Assembly (NCBI GenBank): GCA_030522415.1
Contig: CM060118.1
Coordinates: forward strand, 32,141,280-32,205,279
DNA: 64,000 nucleotides
Reading direction: 5' to 3'
Source of the DNA: Channallabes apus
Taxonomy: Eukaryota; Chordata; Actinopteri; Siluriformes; Clariidae
Shown: piece by piece, positions 47,253 through 58,518 of the stretch
Position numbering within the stretch: position 1 is the stretch's first letter
Layout of the letters: each line of letters starts with the position of its first letter
Notes under the pieces: generated by a model
The model's input: the letters and a program-made list of their open reading frames with translations, nothing else
The model's database searches: none
What the model was told of the DNA's origin: nothing
Position numbers and translations under genes: made by a program

Positions 47253-50200
47253 GTAAATATATCTGTCTGACTATGAAAACACCCCAGCACCGGCAGCAAG
47301 ATAACCTAATACTGAGATTATACAACATGGCTGGTACCGAGTAAAAGTAATGAGTTATGGGAGAGCTCAAATTCACCAAAGTATTGCGCTGCTGCATTCA
47401 TTATCAAGCGAATTCCAAAAGAGTATCTGTCTTGTCAAAAATATCTTATATAAGATGCAAGGATGTGCCCACTCCAGGTATTTATTGCTTCAGTATGCTA
47501 ATGCCTGTGCCTCTGACATAAAAATCCATGATGTACAACTTTCATAAAAAGTATAATGTAAAACAGTATCCAAAGTCTAAAAAGGGGAGGGGGGGGGGTA
47601 GGCAGTGTAGATTCCCTTATGGCTGATGTGTCATGTTGCTATGATAGAGAAGCTTATTATTATTATTTTTATTATTATTATTATTATGGGTGATAAATTG
47701 CGCAACGTGTCTAGGGACTACAAGGTAAAACCAAAAAATTCTGAAAAGCTCTAACTGATTTTAGCCTAAACCTTTAACAGCAAATTGGAGCCAGGGGATA
47801 CCTTGCTAAATCTGTCCTGGCTAAATGTTTTTCTAGGGGCAGAAACAGCCAAGTAGATGCTGGGATTGAATGATCCTTAATTTCACAGGGATCAGGTAAC
47901 AACTCCCTCATCCCCTTCAGATGTTAAGAGCCGAGCTTCTTCCTCCCACCCAGCCTACAGTCTTCAAGCTTAAGCACACGCACACACTTCAAGGCACGTG
48001 GAGTGGCAGCAGGCGTATGGCCCTTCAAAGGTTTGAAATGAAGGAAACCAAACCTGCATGTTTCACTGGCACCAGGGTGCTGGCCACGGCCACAGGGGTG
48101 CAGGAGACCTGGGATAGAATTTCACGGCCAGAGTAAATTTAGCTCCTTGTGGTTTGAACTTGAAGCCTACGGACTAGATCTGCTGAGTGACATCCCTCCA
48201 GAGGCGAGTGGTCGAGACTACATCCCTTAGGAGCGAGAGTGCGAAGGATAGACAGAGAGTGTCACATCACCTGTTTTTCAGTCATCATATGCACCTTTAC
48301 AGCGCCGTTCCAACAACCTGAAACTATTGTCCGTGATTCAATTCATTGTTATGGATTATGGAAGCAGAAGGACTTCAATAAAGGTCGAATATGAATCTGT
48401 ATAGTGTTTTTTCGAATGTAAATAACTTTCAGCTACAGGATACAGACTCGGGTATATAGAGGATCAAGTGCTTTTTCATTCAAACTCTGTGTGCGAACTG
48501 GCAGCTTATTGGTTCAGTTGGCTTAAGTGTTGTTGGCTGCTTGCAGAGATTTGTGCCAAGTCTGGGCCGAAATGGTTTCCCTGACTTCTGTGGTTTGTTT
48601 GGAGCTTATATAGAATGAAAGGCGGGTACTAGAACCTTCAAAACAGCACCTTTAAGGGTCAAGTTCTTGACTACAATCATTTGCACGTACATCTAAGCAA
48701 TCGGATTCCCGTCAATCAGATTATTACTCGGATTGATTTACTACATCATTAGGTTCTTAAAAGGGCATATATGATCTTCTGAAGCGTTAAACGTATGAAA
48801 AGCAGCCACAAAATGAAATAATAAAAAGTGCTGTTTGACATTTCAGGCTGTTAAACTCTTAAATGTTGCTGTAACTTCATTTAGAACTAATCCATGGCTT
48901 TCCCAGCTGTCTCTATTTAAGAGATTACTTGTTCTATTGTTGCTCTGGGTTGCTCCAAACACTCTCAGGTAACTGTTAGTACTTTTCAGCTGTTGCACTG
49001 ATGGCACAAAAAAAGCCAGGTGTGCATTGTTTAGGGTTCACTACGCTCCCATGAACACAGATATTACAGAGAGGAAACTGTATGTCATAACAGCATGACT
49101 AAATTAATGTCAGCTCACATGCCAGTGGCATGGCATTATGTCCCCTATTTTTTTATATATAGAAATTGATACCGTATACCAAACATTGATTAAAAATGCG
49201 GTAATGCTTTCCCAAAAATATTAATACTGTCAACATATAAAATCTGTCCTAACACAAAAAAAAGTTAATGTATAACACACCTTACAATAACAGACATTGT
49301 AATGACTTCTGTTCAGGATAAATATTATATTTCATATATTCGTAACATCCTGAGCGGACTGAAAGAATGTCAGGAAACTATCTGGGGGCTGGGACGTAAG
49401 CAGTAGTGAATTCCAGGGGTGTTGAAACAAAGCTCTTACAGGCAGCAGCTTGAAAACATTCCTATCCTACTAGAGCACATGTACAGTGTGAGCTCCTCTC
49501 ATACTCTTCAGCACAAATACAAACCCTCTAGAAAGCACGCATACAGTACATACACACACACATGCACACAAACACACACACAGAGCATAGTTAGCGGTGT
49601 ATATCCAAGATGGGACATAACTTATACAGTATGCAAGAAAGAACATCATTTCCTATAATCTAATTTGTAGAAACAGTGGAAATATTCCAAAAAATATATA
49701 AAAACTACAAAACAAATTGTGAACTAATTTCTGCTTCTCCAATTAAATATAAATCAGAATCTATGAACATGTCCAAAATCAACAATGGAAACCGCATACA
49801 ATTGTAATTCTGCCTGAAATGTGAAATAAATACTACTTCACACAAAGCAATCAAATAGAAACAAAAAACTAATTAGTTGTTTATGCCCTCTGAGAGACCT
49901 TCAAAAAATATCACTCCCTGGCAGCTTGTCAAAACAAATTAACCACCCAGCAGACCACAGCTGTCTAAGGGTGTAGCCTCGTGGCTCGCCAGCTGTTCTG
50001 TTACTACCAAGTCATTATGGAAGTGCAACATAAACTGTTGAAAAGGAACACCATGTCTGCTGCTAGTTACACACACTGCCAGGTCAGAGGTCAACACACT
50101 AGAATTAGTCCTCCAGCACTGTTATGAATTTTTCAGTGCTTAGCGTTATAATAGCGCCATATAGAACTGAATAAAATAATATCATTGGCACAGATTAACA

Positions 50201-53200
50201 GACACTTAAGTTGAACCTTTATCTCTTCTTTATATATTGTCAAGTGCAACCTGTAAGAAATAATTTCAATTAGCTCAATGAATTAATTAATGTTGATTGT
50301 TTTCTTTTTTGACAGAATTGGTACCACCAACTACTACTGCAAACTGCTCCTGTACACTTGGCCATGGGAAGTGTGCTGAGGATGGCAACTGCAGGTAACA
50401 TTAGCGGTCATGACTGGAAATCATTTTAAATGTACAGTGAAAAGCAAAATAGGTGTCACATAATAAAATGACAAATGTTGCATATTGCTCTATGTAGGGC
50501 TGCACAATATATCGAAAAATTATCGTTATCGCGATAATGGCATACGCAATATCTGTATCGCAAAGAATTACGATAAATGAAATGGATGAGTGTATGGTTA
50601 CATGTAAATAAAAAGTAATGTTTGAAAGTAATTCATATTGTGTTGGCAGGTTTATAGTAACGGCAAACCAGAAGTCTTTTTTGAACTTCCTTGACATATA
50701 GTTTCATTTTAGCCTGAATTAGACTTAATTACATCAGACGAATATCTATTACCTGTTTATTTTAGTATGATCATTACATATATAAATGATTTTAAAAAAA
50801 TAGGCAATAATAATAATTACAAAAAGCATTTCTCTACACAAATGTTATATCGCAAGAAATATCGTTATCACAATATTCAACAACATATTGCATATCGTGT
50901 ATTTTCCTAATATCGTGCAGCCCTAGCTCTATGTACAGTATGTACACTAAACAGCATCATCATTTATTAATACTAAAAATAAGTTAGGCAGCTGTATGAA
51001 CTCAACACTGTCAAAGATACCTCCATGTGGAAGGATGGTTTTTTGTGAAACACCTGCAGTAAGTTGTGAAACACCTGCAGAATTTTGGCCCATTCTTCTT
51101 TAGAACATTGCTTGAGTTCATTGAGATTTTTGGCCTAAAAAAAAGCAACAACAAAAAACATGGGCAATACTTACTGTACCCCTGTACTGTAGCAGACAGG
51201 TGCTGCTAATCATCAGCCCTTAATTTACTAAGTGGTCAATGGTCATTGACAGTTGCCACTCTTCCCAGGAAGACTTCCCAACAACATTGGTCAACCCCAA
51301 GGTCAAAGCATAAAATGCTCAAGGAAATACAAAAAAAAGGACTACATCTCAAACAGGAGAAAGCTCCTCTGTTTGCTGGAGGCAAATGTGAAGCCATCGT
51401 TCCAAAAGCTTAAACTTGGACGTGCAACAGGACAATGATTCAAAGCACACCAGGAAATCTACATCAGATTGGCTGAAAAAGAAAATAATCAAGGTTTTGG
51501 AATGGCCTATGGCCAATTGCAATGCTGTGTCGAGACCTTAAGAGAGTGAAGCAATGTTGTAAAGAAGAAGGGGTCAAAATTCATCCACAGCAATGCGAGA
51601 GACTGATAAAGTCTTACAGGAAAAGATTACTTCAAGGTATTGCTGATAAAGGTGGATCTACAAGCTATTGAATCATGGGGTACTCAGTATTGCTCACAGG
51701 GTTCCATTTTTGTTAATGAATTAATATCACTGTGAAAAAAATTATGTTGTTGTATGTCTGAGGTTGTATTTGTCTAAAACTAAAATCATGTGATTTTTAT
51801 AAATTTTTATCCACAAATACATATAGAATTCAAAAAGGTCATATTAACTTTTACACATGGCTGTATGGTTTAAAGGACCTCTATGTTCAGAGTGATGACT
51901 GGCTCATCAGTCACTTTCCATTACCCAATGCAATTTTAATTTACCTGCCAGCAACTTGCTCTACTTGAAGAGAAACCAACCACCCCATCTTGCAGAAACC
52001 ACTATATGGCCAAAAGTATTTGACCACCTTACCAACACACCCAGTGTGAATCTTTTTCCAAATTGTTGCCACCATTTTGGAAACATGTAGTTGACTAGGA
52101 TGCTGCAACACCTTCACTGTAACTAAAGACCCCAAAACATCACTGGAACCTCACTGGAACTAACCTGTTCCAGCATGAATATGAACATACAAAGACGGCC
52201 TAGAGCTCTAACCCCACCCTTCCTCCAAATAAATTGAAACGCTGACCTGACCTTCTCATAGTCATCTCTATCCAAATTTACTTGTACCATTGTAATTGCA
52301 CGGGCACAAATAGTCACATCAACACTCCAATGGAAAGCCTTCTCAAAAATGTGGATGCTGTTACAACAGCAAATGGCGGACCAACTCTGGTACAGAATGT
52401 TTTACTAACAAATATGAATGTGATGGTCAGGTGTCCACGCACTTTGCAGAATGTCACAGTACAACATTTGTTCCCATTTTATTCATTTAATCGACATAAT
52501 TGTGGATAAAGAGTGGCTCAATAATTTTGCACAGTACTGTATATTAGACACAGGTGGCATAAAATCACAGTTTTTTTTTTTTTTTTTTTAGGGAAACCTG
52601 TTCACTATAATGTAAAATGTGTACGGCCATGAATAAATGGGGCAATTTTGAATGTGTAGGATTTACCAGCATCCACTGTTTACAGTTTGTGGTGGTTGTT
52701 GTATGTACTGTAGAATACCTTGGAATATCTTCCGGCAGTGTACAGTATGTATGATGTATGACGCAGTATTCACAATAAAAAAAGAAACAAAATACATATA
52801 ACATATGGGATGTGGTAAGGTGGCAATCGTGAACCAGGGCACCCTGTTGCAGTGGGCACTGCAGGAATAGGGTCAACAGTATGTTATGGCACTGTCAGAG
52901 TGGTCCACCAGCTGCTCACCAAACCTCCCCCTCTCCCACTACAAAAAAGCAAAGATGGTATTAATAAGATCTATTTATTGTGTACAAATAACTGTCAAAG
53001 TAAGTAAATTTGGTTAAAAATGGTATAACGATTAAAACATAACTATAATGACTGTAACTATACAGTTAATATCCACATGATTCAAACCAGCCTTATAGTT
53101 AGAAAGGGTGAAACAGAATAATGTCTCCATAATTGTATAACATATGCACTACCCATACTTGAGTAAAAGTATAAGCCATCTTAAAAAAACAAAAACAATT

Positions 53201-56200
53201 ATATCACGTCAGTACCAGAAGCGTGAATGTCTCCTATTAATCAGATTAAACAGTGTCTCCTACTGGCACATCCCATTGAACTTGCCCATTTGACAGAAAA
53301 TTTATTTCCTTTTGGAAAAATGGGGGATTAAAAGAGTAGTTTTCTTCTATCTTCTATCCATCACTGATGTTTTTGTGGATTGCTTTCTAATGAAAGGCCT
53401 ACCCTCCTGCCTGTCTCTAGCACTAAAAGTGTCCTCAGGATTCATACAGTAGATACAGCCCTGTCATCAGTGGCTGGAGGAGATTCCTACATGCGCCACC
53501 TAAGAGCTGGTTTTTCAGATACAGCCACTCGCCACTGTGGACTCAGAGAAAGCTCCCTAATATGAGGCAGACCACACAGTTTAACTGTCTGGAGAGCTTT
53601 TCAACTTTTTGAGAATTCCCCAACATATGTAAGGCATGTTTTTTTTTTTTCTTCCAATTTTCTCCGCAATTTAGTCGTGGCCAATTCCTCCCCGTCACTA
53701 GGGGGCTCCCACATTAAGACTACCACTACCACTCAGTCGGGAGGGCGAAGACTATCCCGTGTTTCCTCCGAACCGCGTGACGCCAGCCGACCGCCTCTTT
53801 TCGAACTGCTTGCTCACGCACCATTGTGGCGGAGTAACACACTTGGAGGAAAGCGCTATCCGCTCCTTCCGCATGTGCGAGCTCACAGGCGCCCCTGATT
53901 GGCTGTAGATTATTGTGGGAGCGTGATTAATGTGGGAGCGCAAGTACCTCTCATCCCTCCCCCCTGAGAGAGCTCGGCCAATCAGCTCTCTCTACGCCTC
54001 CAGCTGTGAGAGGAAATCAGCATCACCCGGGGTTCGAACCAGCGATTTCCGGATGATAGAGCGAGCGCTTTACCACTGCACCACTCGGAGGCCCATATAC
54101 AAGGCATGTTATTATAATTGGTAATTGAATTCAGCCAGGCACCACACCCTGTAGTAAACTTTAATGTATGCTATTTCGTTTTTGGGGTACCGACAGGGTC
54201 CTATAATCAAACAGTGTAAAATATGTGCTAAACAAGGTTAAAAACTCTAGGGTTTAGATTCTATTAGAACTCAAATCTTAGCTGAGGTGGGGACACATTT
54301 GAGTGTGTTTGACCTTAACTACAGGGTTGTTGAAAAATAATACTTAAAAATTGCCACTGACTGTTTTGTGAAATTGTTGTGCAGATGTGATCCAGGCTGG
54401 GGAGGACCCTTTTGTGAGGACTGTGTGCGGATGCCCGGCTGTGTCCATGGTTCCTGTCATCAGCCATGGCAGTGCACATGTTTAGCTGGCTGGACAGGCC
54501 GTTTCTGTGATAAAGGTAACGCTTTCTAGTTGCTTGGAAAACCATGAAACCAACACTAATCAGCCATAACATTAAACCCAACTGCATAATATTGAGAGTT
54601 GTCCCTTGTGCTGCCCGGTGGAGATAGGGTCTCCGTGTACTAACCACTGCATAATGGGACCTGTGATTACATGACGAGGCCAGTCATTGTGGTGATGCTC
54701 TGACTCAGTCACCTGGCTTTTAGAATTTGGTCACTGCTTAGATCCTTATTTTTGCCCATTTGTCCTGCTTCCAACACAACTGAGAACTGGCTGTTGCCTC
54801 ATATATCCTACCCCTTGACAGATGCCATTGGAATCACATGATCACATGATAATTCCCTGTCAGTGGTGTTTATTTGGATGCTTGTGTTTTTAAACTTCAT
54901 TTATTTCTTTGTTTATGCAGATATTAATGTGTGTCAAAATGAGAAGCCATGTCAAAATGGAGCCACTTGCTTCCTAAATGATGCCGGAGAGTACAACTGT
55001 TTATGTCCCGAAGGCTTCCATGGAAAGAACTGTGAGCTAAAGACTGGGCCATGCCACAAAATCAAGTGAGTGTTATTTAGGTTTTATAATCATTAGAATA
55101 TTTCCACCATTTGTTTTTTTTTATCAGTTTTTATTGAATTTCATATTTTAGATTATTTATGGTATGTATAAAATAATCGCTCAACTAAGGGCACTGGTGG
55201 CTCAGTGGTAGGTGTTTCGCCTGCCATGTGGAAGGCCCGGGTTCGATTCCCAGCCAGTGCCCACACCCCAGCCACTGGATACAGTGCCGGTCCCAAGCCC
55301 GGATAAAATGGGAGGGTTGCGTCAGGAAGGGCATCCGGCGTAAAACCTGTGCCAAGTTGTAGTGCGGACTGGATACTCCGCTGTGGCGACCCCTTGTCGG
55401 GAGCAGCCGAAAGACCAACAACAACAACATTAAAACCATAAATGAGTTTAGCATTAAATTACTGCATTTAGCATAAAATTATTGCATTACAAATTATTGA
55501 TTATAATAAAATATTAATTAATAGGTTAATTTTCAAGACATACTTTAAGTCTGTAATTAAAAGCCATTTTTGTCCCAGATTTATTGCTGCATCAGCCCAG
55601 AATTAGCTACATACACTGGCATGAGCTACGCAACAGCCCGGTCAATTTGATGCCTCTGGAGAGCAATCATGTAATTCAATGGGCTCATTACTGGCCCTGT
55701 AAGAGCTTGCTAATACTACCAGACTGCAGTCATGCTCCTACTGTTCTCCCAGAGTGCACTAAAACTCACACATCAAGTGGTTTCCAGGGAAACCACAGCA
55801 GCGAGGCATTGTGTAGTGTAGATATTTCACACTGCAAAACTAGAATGCAATATTTCTAAATTATTAACCCAGTTTTGATCCATCATAAATCATAGTACTT
55901 TTATTTTTCCACGTTTTTAGACCTACAGTAGACTGGGGATGCATTTGAAGATTTGTAATTTCTTTTGCTCTATTGTGGTGTATCTTAGGTCCGCCTGTAA
56001 GAATGGTGGCTTATGTGAGGATCTAGGTGGCTTTGCACCTGAGCTGTCTTGTCGATGCCTAGTTGGTTTTACAGGACCTCGCTGTGAGACCAACATGGAT
56101 GATTGCCTAATGCGCCCCTGTGCGAACGGTGCCACTTGTGTGGATGGGGTGAACCGCTTTTCGTGCCTTTGCCCTGCTGGCTTTACAGGCCGTTTCTGCA

Positions 56201-56817
56201 CTGTCAACCTGGATGACTGCGCCAGTCAACCCTGCCTCAATGGAGGCCGCTGTATAGACCGTGTCAGCAACTTTCACTGCCTTTGTCCTGCTGGATACGC
56301 TGGTCGAACTTGTGAGCTTCCACTGGGGGAAGGGGGTCTCCAAACCCAAGCACCGCACAGGGACTCCTTTGGCTGGGGAGGAGGCGGGCTCCCAGAAATC
56401 TCCAAACAACCCCACATTACTCCAAATCAACCACACACCTACACGTCAGGAAACTACTCCCATCATGGGTTTACAACCAGTGGGGATAAAGGCCATTTGC
56501 TGAAAATTTCTGTAAAGGAAGTAGTGACTCAGAATGCAACAGCAGGGCTCTCAGAGGAACATTTCATAATCCTGATGGTCTTAGGAGGCCTGACTCTGGC
56601 TGTAGTGGCACTTACAGCTGGCCTGGTGCTACGAGGACACTGGCAAAAAATCTGTGACTGCAGTGAAGCACCAACTTCCAGACAACATTCATTCCAGCGA
56701 AGTCGCACGCACCAGCGCCACTTAGCTGCCAACCAGCAGGACTGCAAGATCAGCTTCCTAGACTCGTCTGCTCCACCTGAACTGGACAAGAAAAGACTAA
56801 ACACAGAGGTCATATGA
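47177..56817 (+). CDS. dlk2: delta-like non-canonical Notch ligand 2 (dlk2), five coding exons
   Basis: The coding exons are 47177-47252, 50316-50394, 54385-54515, 54921-55065 and 55989-56817. They total 1260 nt (419 residues plus TGA), with GT/AG introns and consistent phases. Residues 1-25 form a signal peptide. Six EGF repeats lie at about 36-62, 65-93, 100-133, 140-176, 183-214 and 221-252; the last two start with an N-x-D-D-C calcium-binding style motif. No DSL domain is present, as expected for the DLK branch. A low-complexity stalk (256-335) is followed by a transmembrane helix at 336-358 and a 61-residue cytoplasmic tail. Assignment to DLK2 rather than DLK1 rests on the VRMPGC-HG-CHQPWQC block in EGF2, [14 protein letters not shown] in EGF5 and ISVKEVV (317-323) before the membrane. 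The family is known as membrane-bound modulators of Notch signalling in cell differentiation. I see no lesion, so the gene looks functional. The 5' untranslated exon(s) and promoter were not located. Confidence 0.93.
47253..50315 (+). other. dlk2 intron 1
   Basis: This 3.06-kb intron has donor GTAAAT and acceptor GACAG. It holds a (TTA)n tract at 47653-47687, a short CA-rich stretch near 49553-49580 and otherwise anonymous AT-rich sequence. I recognise no transposon or coding exon in it. Confidence 0.6.
47653..47687. repeat. (TTA)n microsatellite
   Basis: An imperfect ATT trinucleotide run in dlk2 intron 1. Confidence 0.85.
50316..50394 (+). CDS. dlk2: dlk2 coding exon 2 (start of EGF1)
   Basis: The exon is preceded by a pyrimidine tract and GACAG and ends in AG|GTAACA. 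It encodes residues 26-51 and the first two bases of R52, including four EGF1 cysteines (36, 38, 45, 51). Asn35 sits in an N-C-S sequon. Intron 2 is 3990 bp and full of transposon remnants. Confidence 0.88.
50495..50925. mobile_element. non-autonomous hAT element in dlk2 intron 2
   Basis: TAGGGCTGCACAATATAT and ATATCGTGCAGCCCTA ends, with a perfect 8-bp duplication GCTCTATG at 50487-50494 and 50926-50933. Same family as 4563-5459 but without the LTR insertion; 431 bp. Confidence 0.92.
51040..51870 (+). mobile_element. Tc1-like remnant in dlk2 intron 2
   Basis: It shares ACATTGCTTGAGTTCATTGA, ACAGGACAATGATTCAAAGC and GATCTACAAGCTATTGAATC blocks and an eroded TTAACTTTTACACATGGC end with the Tc1 element at 37003-39920. 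Large internal deletions. Confidence 0.65.
52001..52460. mobile_element. short Tc1-like element in dlk2 intron 2
   Basis: The left end ACTATATGGCCAAAAGTATT and the right part GTGATGGTCAGGTGTCCACG are inverted partners of a known fish Tc1-like family. The centre holds shortened transposase scraps (CCTGTTCCAGCATGAATATG, ACCAACTCTGGTACAGAATG). Confidence 0.7.
52461..53638. other. anonymous intron 2 DNA
   Basis: A poly(T) run at about 52571-52589 is the only notable feature; no exon candidate is seen. Confidence 0.45.
53639..54094 (-). mobile_element. tRNA-derived SINE in dlk2 intron 2
   Basis: The minus-strand head GGGCCTCCGAGTGGTGCAGT with a B-box-like GGTTCGAACCCCGGGTGAT is at the right. A GC-rich body follows and it ends in AATTGGAAG and poly(A) (poly(T) on the plus strand). 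An approximate target duplication ATATNNAAGGCATGTT flanks it. The body is much more GC-rich than the surrounding intron. Confidence 0.85.
54385..54515 (+). CDS. dlk2: dlk2 coding exon 3 (end of EGF1, EGF2)
   Basis: The acceptor is TTGTGCAG and the donor is G|GTAACG. The exon encodes the end of EGF1 ([10 protein letters not shown]) and the whole of EGF2, which carries the DLK2-typical VRMPGC and CHQPWQC blocks. Intron 3 is only 405 bp and is mostly a Tc1 remnant. Confidence 0.92.
54545..54870. mobile_element. Tc1-like remnant in dlk2 intron 3
   Basis: AATCAGCCATAACATTAAAC at the left end, AATTTGGTCACTGCTTAGAT, CCATTTGTCCTGCTTCCAAC and ACCCCTTGACAGATGCCATT are pieces of a fish Tc1-like family, joined with deletions. 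It fills most of the 405-bp intron. Confidence 0.7.
54921..55065 (+). CDS. dlk2: dlk2 coding exon 4 (EGF3)
   Basis: The acceptor is TTTATGCAG and the donor is A|GTGAGT. It encodes D96-I143 and two bases of K144: the complete EGF3 (Cys100 to Cys133) and the first cysteine of EGF4 (140). Phase matches both neighbours. Intron 4 is 923 bp and contains a SINE and one copy of a 100-bp duplication. Confidence 0.92.
55186..55428 (+). mobile_element. tRNA-derived SINE in dlk2 intron 4
   Basis: The head has an A-box-like TGGCTCAGTGGTAGG and a B-box GGTTCGATTCC. The 3' part GGAAGGGCATCCGGCGTAAA and CTCCGCTGTGGCGACCCC is typical of fish V-SINE tails. It ends in (CAA)n. Not a functional tRNA gene: the acceptor stem does not close and the SINE body follows. 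Confidence 0.88.
55626..55725 (+). repeat. 100-bp direct duplication, copy A (dlk2 intron 4)
   Basis: CTACGCAACAGCCCGGTCAA through to TAATACTACCAGACT recurs at 57919-58023 with only a few differences and a 5-bp insertion. The two copies bracket the last dlk2 exon. Confidence 0.9.
55989..56817 (+). CDS. dlk2: dlk2 coding exon 5 (EGF4-6, transmembrane segment, tail)
   Basis: The acceptor is TATCTTAG. The 829-nt final exon completes K144 and runs to TGA at 56815-56817. It encodes the rest of EGF4, EGF5 (183-214), EGF6 (221-252), a Gly/His/Pro-rich stalk, the conserved juxtamembrane ISVKEVV, a 23-residue hydrophobic helix beginning FIILMVLGG, and a basic, Ser-rich cytoplasmic tail ending TEVI. 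The open frame extends upstream of 55989 into intron 4, but that part is not homologous and is excluded by the splice site. Confidence 0.94.
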
Positions 56818-57918
56818 AGATACAGGTGATACCCACTGATAGACTACTCATAAATGAATAAGGGTCACGTTTTATGAAAAAAGGATCTCATTTTTGCTTA
56901 TGACCGTAGTGACCAAGTCGCAATAGTTGTCGTTCAAGATGAGGAGTGGATTAAAGTGCAGTAAACTGAAACACTAAGGAACAGTCCTTAAGGGAGCATC
57001 AGCGAAAAGCACTCCAGAGAAGAAAAAAGAGCACTTGACTAACCATCATGGACTAAATGGTGCCGAGATGGAGCACAGAGCACCAGGACAAAAATGTGTA
57101 GAAAGCACAATAGGAATGTTTTGTCTTCAGAAGGACAGCAATGAAGAAAAGAACTGTACCATTCCTATCTTATTCGAAAAGACCTTTTTACGTCCTAACA
57201 CGTAAGATTTTGCTCTTACACCAACGGGTGTTTTCGCACTTGGTCCATTTCAGTGCCCCAAGTTTCATTAGAACGACTAACAAATGAACTCCTCGAAACT
57301 GACCCATAAGTGAACTATATTCAAACCATCTTCAAAGGTGTTCTGAATACAATCCATTTGTGGTTCATTTTATGATCCATTTGATTTCTGCATTATGAAA
57401 ACAAAATGGTCTTAGTCTGCTCCAACATTTTGTGTTTGCATTTGACTATTCGGTCTACCCTGATTCAACAGTCACATATGTTAAAGAACAAAACAGGAAC
57501 TACTAATGTAGACCTCTTACAGTCTTCAAATGTAGAGGTTATACAGTACAGTATATATGGAGACAGTTGCCTTGTAAATGAGAACATTTGTGTTCTTTTA
57601 TATAGGTGTATAATGAGATTTTGCGTACAATTATTGCAAGACTTGGAAACACTAAATTAGACAGGAATATGCATTGCCCCCACTATTCAAGTAAGTAAGA
57701 CCGTGATAAAGGGACCCAATAGTAAGGGACTCTGTAGTAGCCCTATAGCACATTCTTTGTGTTTGTTATTTTGCCCATTTAATCTGACTGAGAGAAAGAT
57801 CCACTCTACTGGATTATAAATTCATTTGCATAATATGCAAACAGACCATTGCACCTCTAGACCTCTATACAAAATATTGACATTTCCAAAGTATATGACC
57901 ACCACTTGCCTGTTAATC
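56818..57918 (+). other. presumed dlk2 3' untranslated region and downstream DNA
   Basis: There is no open frame of note after the dlk2 stop. No convincing AATAAA with a GU-rich element was found in this stretch, so the 3' end of the transcript is unplaced. The first AATAAA hexamers further on (60225 and 60605) lie in or next to Tc1 remnants. Confidence 0.35.
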
Positions 57919-58023
57919 CTACGCAACAGCCTGGTCAATTTGATGCCTCTGAAGAGCAATCATGTAATTCAATGGGCTCATTACTGGCCCTGTACTGTAA
58001 GAGCTTGCTAATACTACCAGACT
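57919..58023 (+). repeat. 100-bp direct duplication, copy B (downstream of dlk2)
   Basis: Partner of 55626-55725; differs by CCTGG for CCCGG, GAAGAG for GGAGAG and an inserted TACTG. Confidence 0.9.
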
Positions 58024-58518
58024 TACTTAGCAAGCTTGGTTAGCTTACTGTAGATAACTCATAATGATTGATGCATTTTCATAAAACTTGAAATTATATT
58101 AGCAGTATTGCCAAGTATAGGCATTACTGAAATATTCAAATAACTGCTTCTTAGCAACTGCTTGTTGCAGCAAGTTGACGATAAGCATGATGCATGTGCT
58201 CGTCTCTAAGGTTGTCAGGGATTATGTAACAAATTTTTAAAAAATGACTAAGGTCAGTCAGAGTCACTTTTAACACGGCTACCATTTTCAATTGTTCAAG
58301 TCATGTGATCAGATTTGCAGTCTGCATCTCTAAATTCAGTTTAAAAGTTGAGCTTAAATGTCTACGTGTTATTTTTTTTTTTAACTAATCAACATCTGCT
58401 TAGTTTTGTTCAAATGACAGGCTGAACAAAAAAAAAAATCCAGAGGAATTTTGACATTCATATTATCAAACTTTGGATCAAAGATGCCAAAAGCAAAGGC
58501 CATATCTATGCAGTTCTA

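Noticed and set aside
55195..55260. tRNA gene-like sequence with A and B boxes (also 59560-59620 and V-SINE heads)
   Set aside because: Each is followed directly by a SINE body and 3' tail and does not fold into a complete cloverleaf; these are SINE promoters.
55939..55988. upstream start of the 292-codon frame before dlk2 exon 5
   Set aside because: The first 17 residues of that frame lie in intron 4; the TCTTAG acceptor at 55988 and phase match with exon 4 define the exon start.
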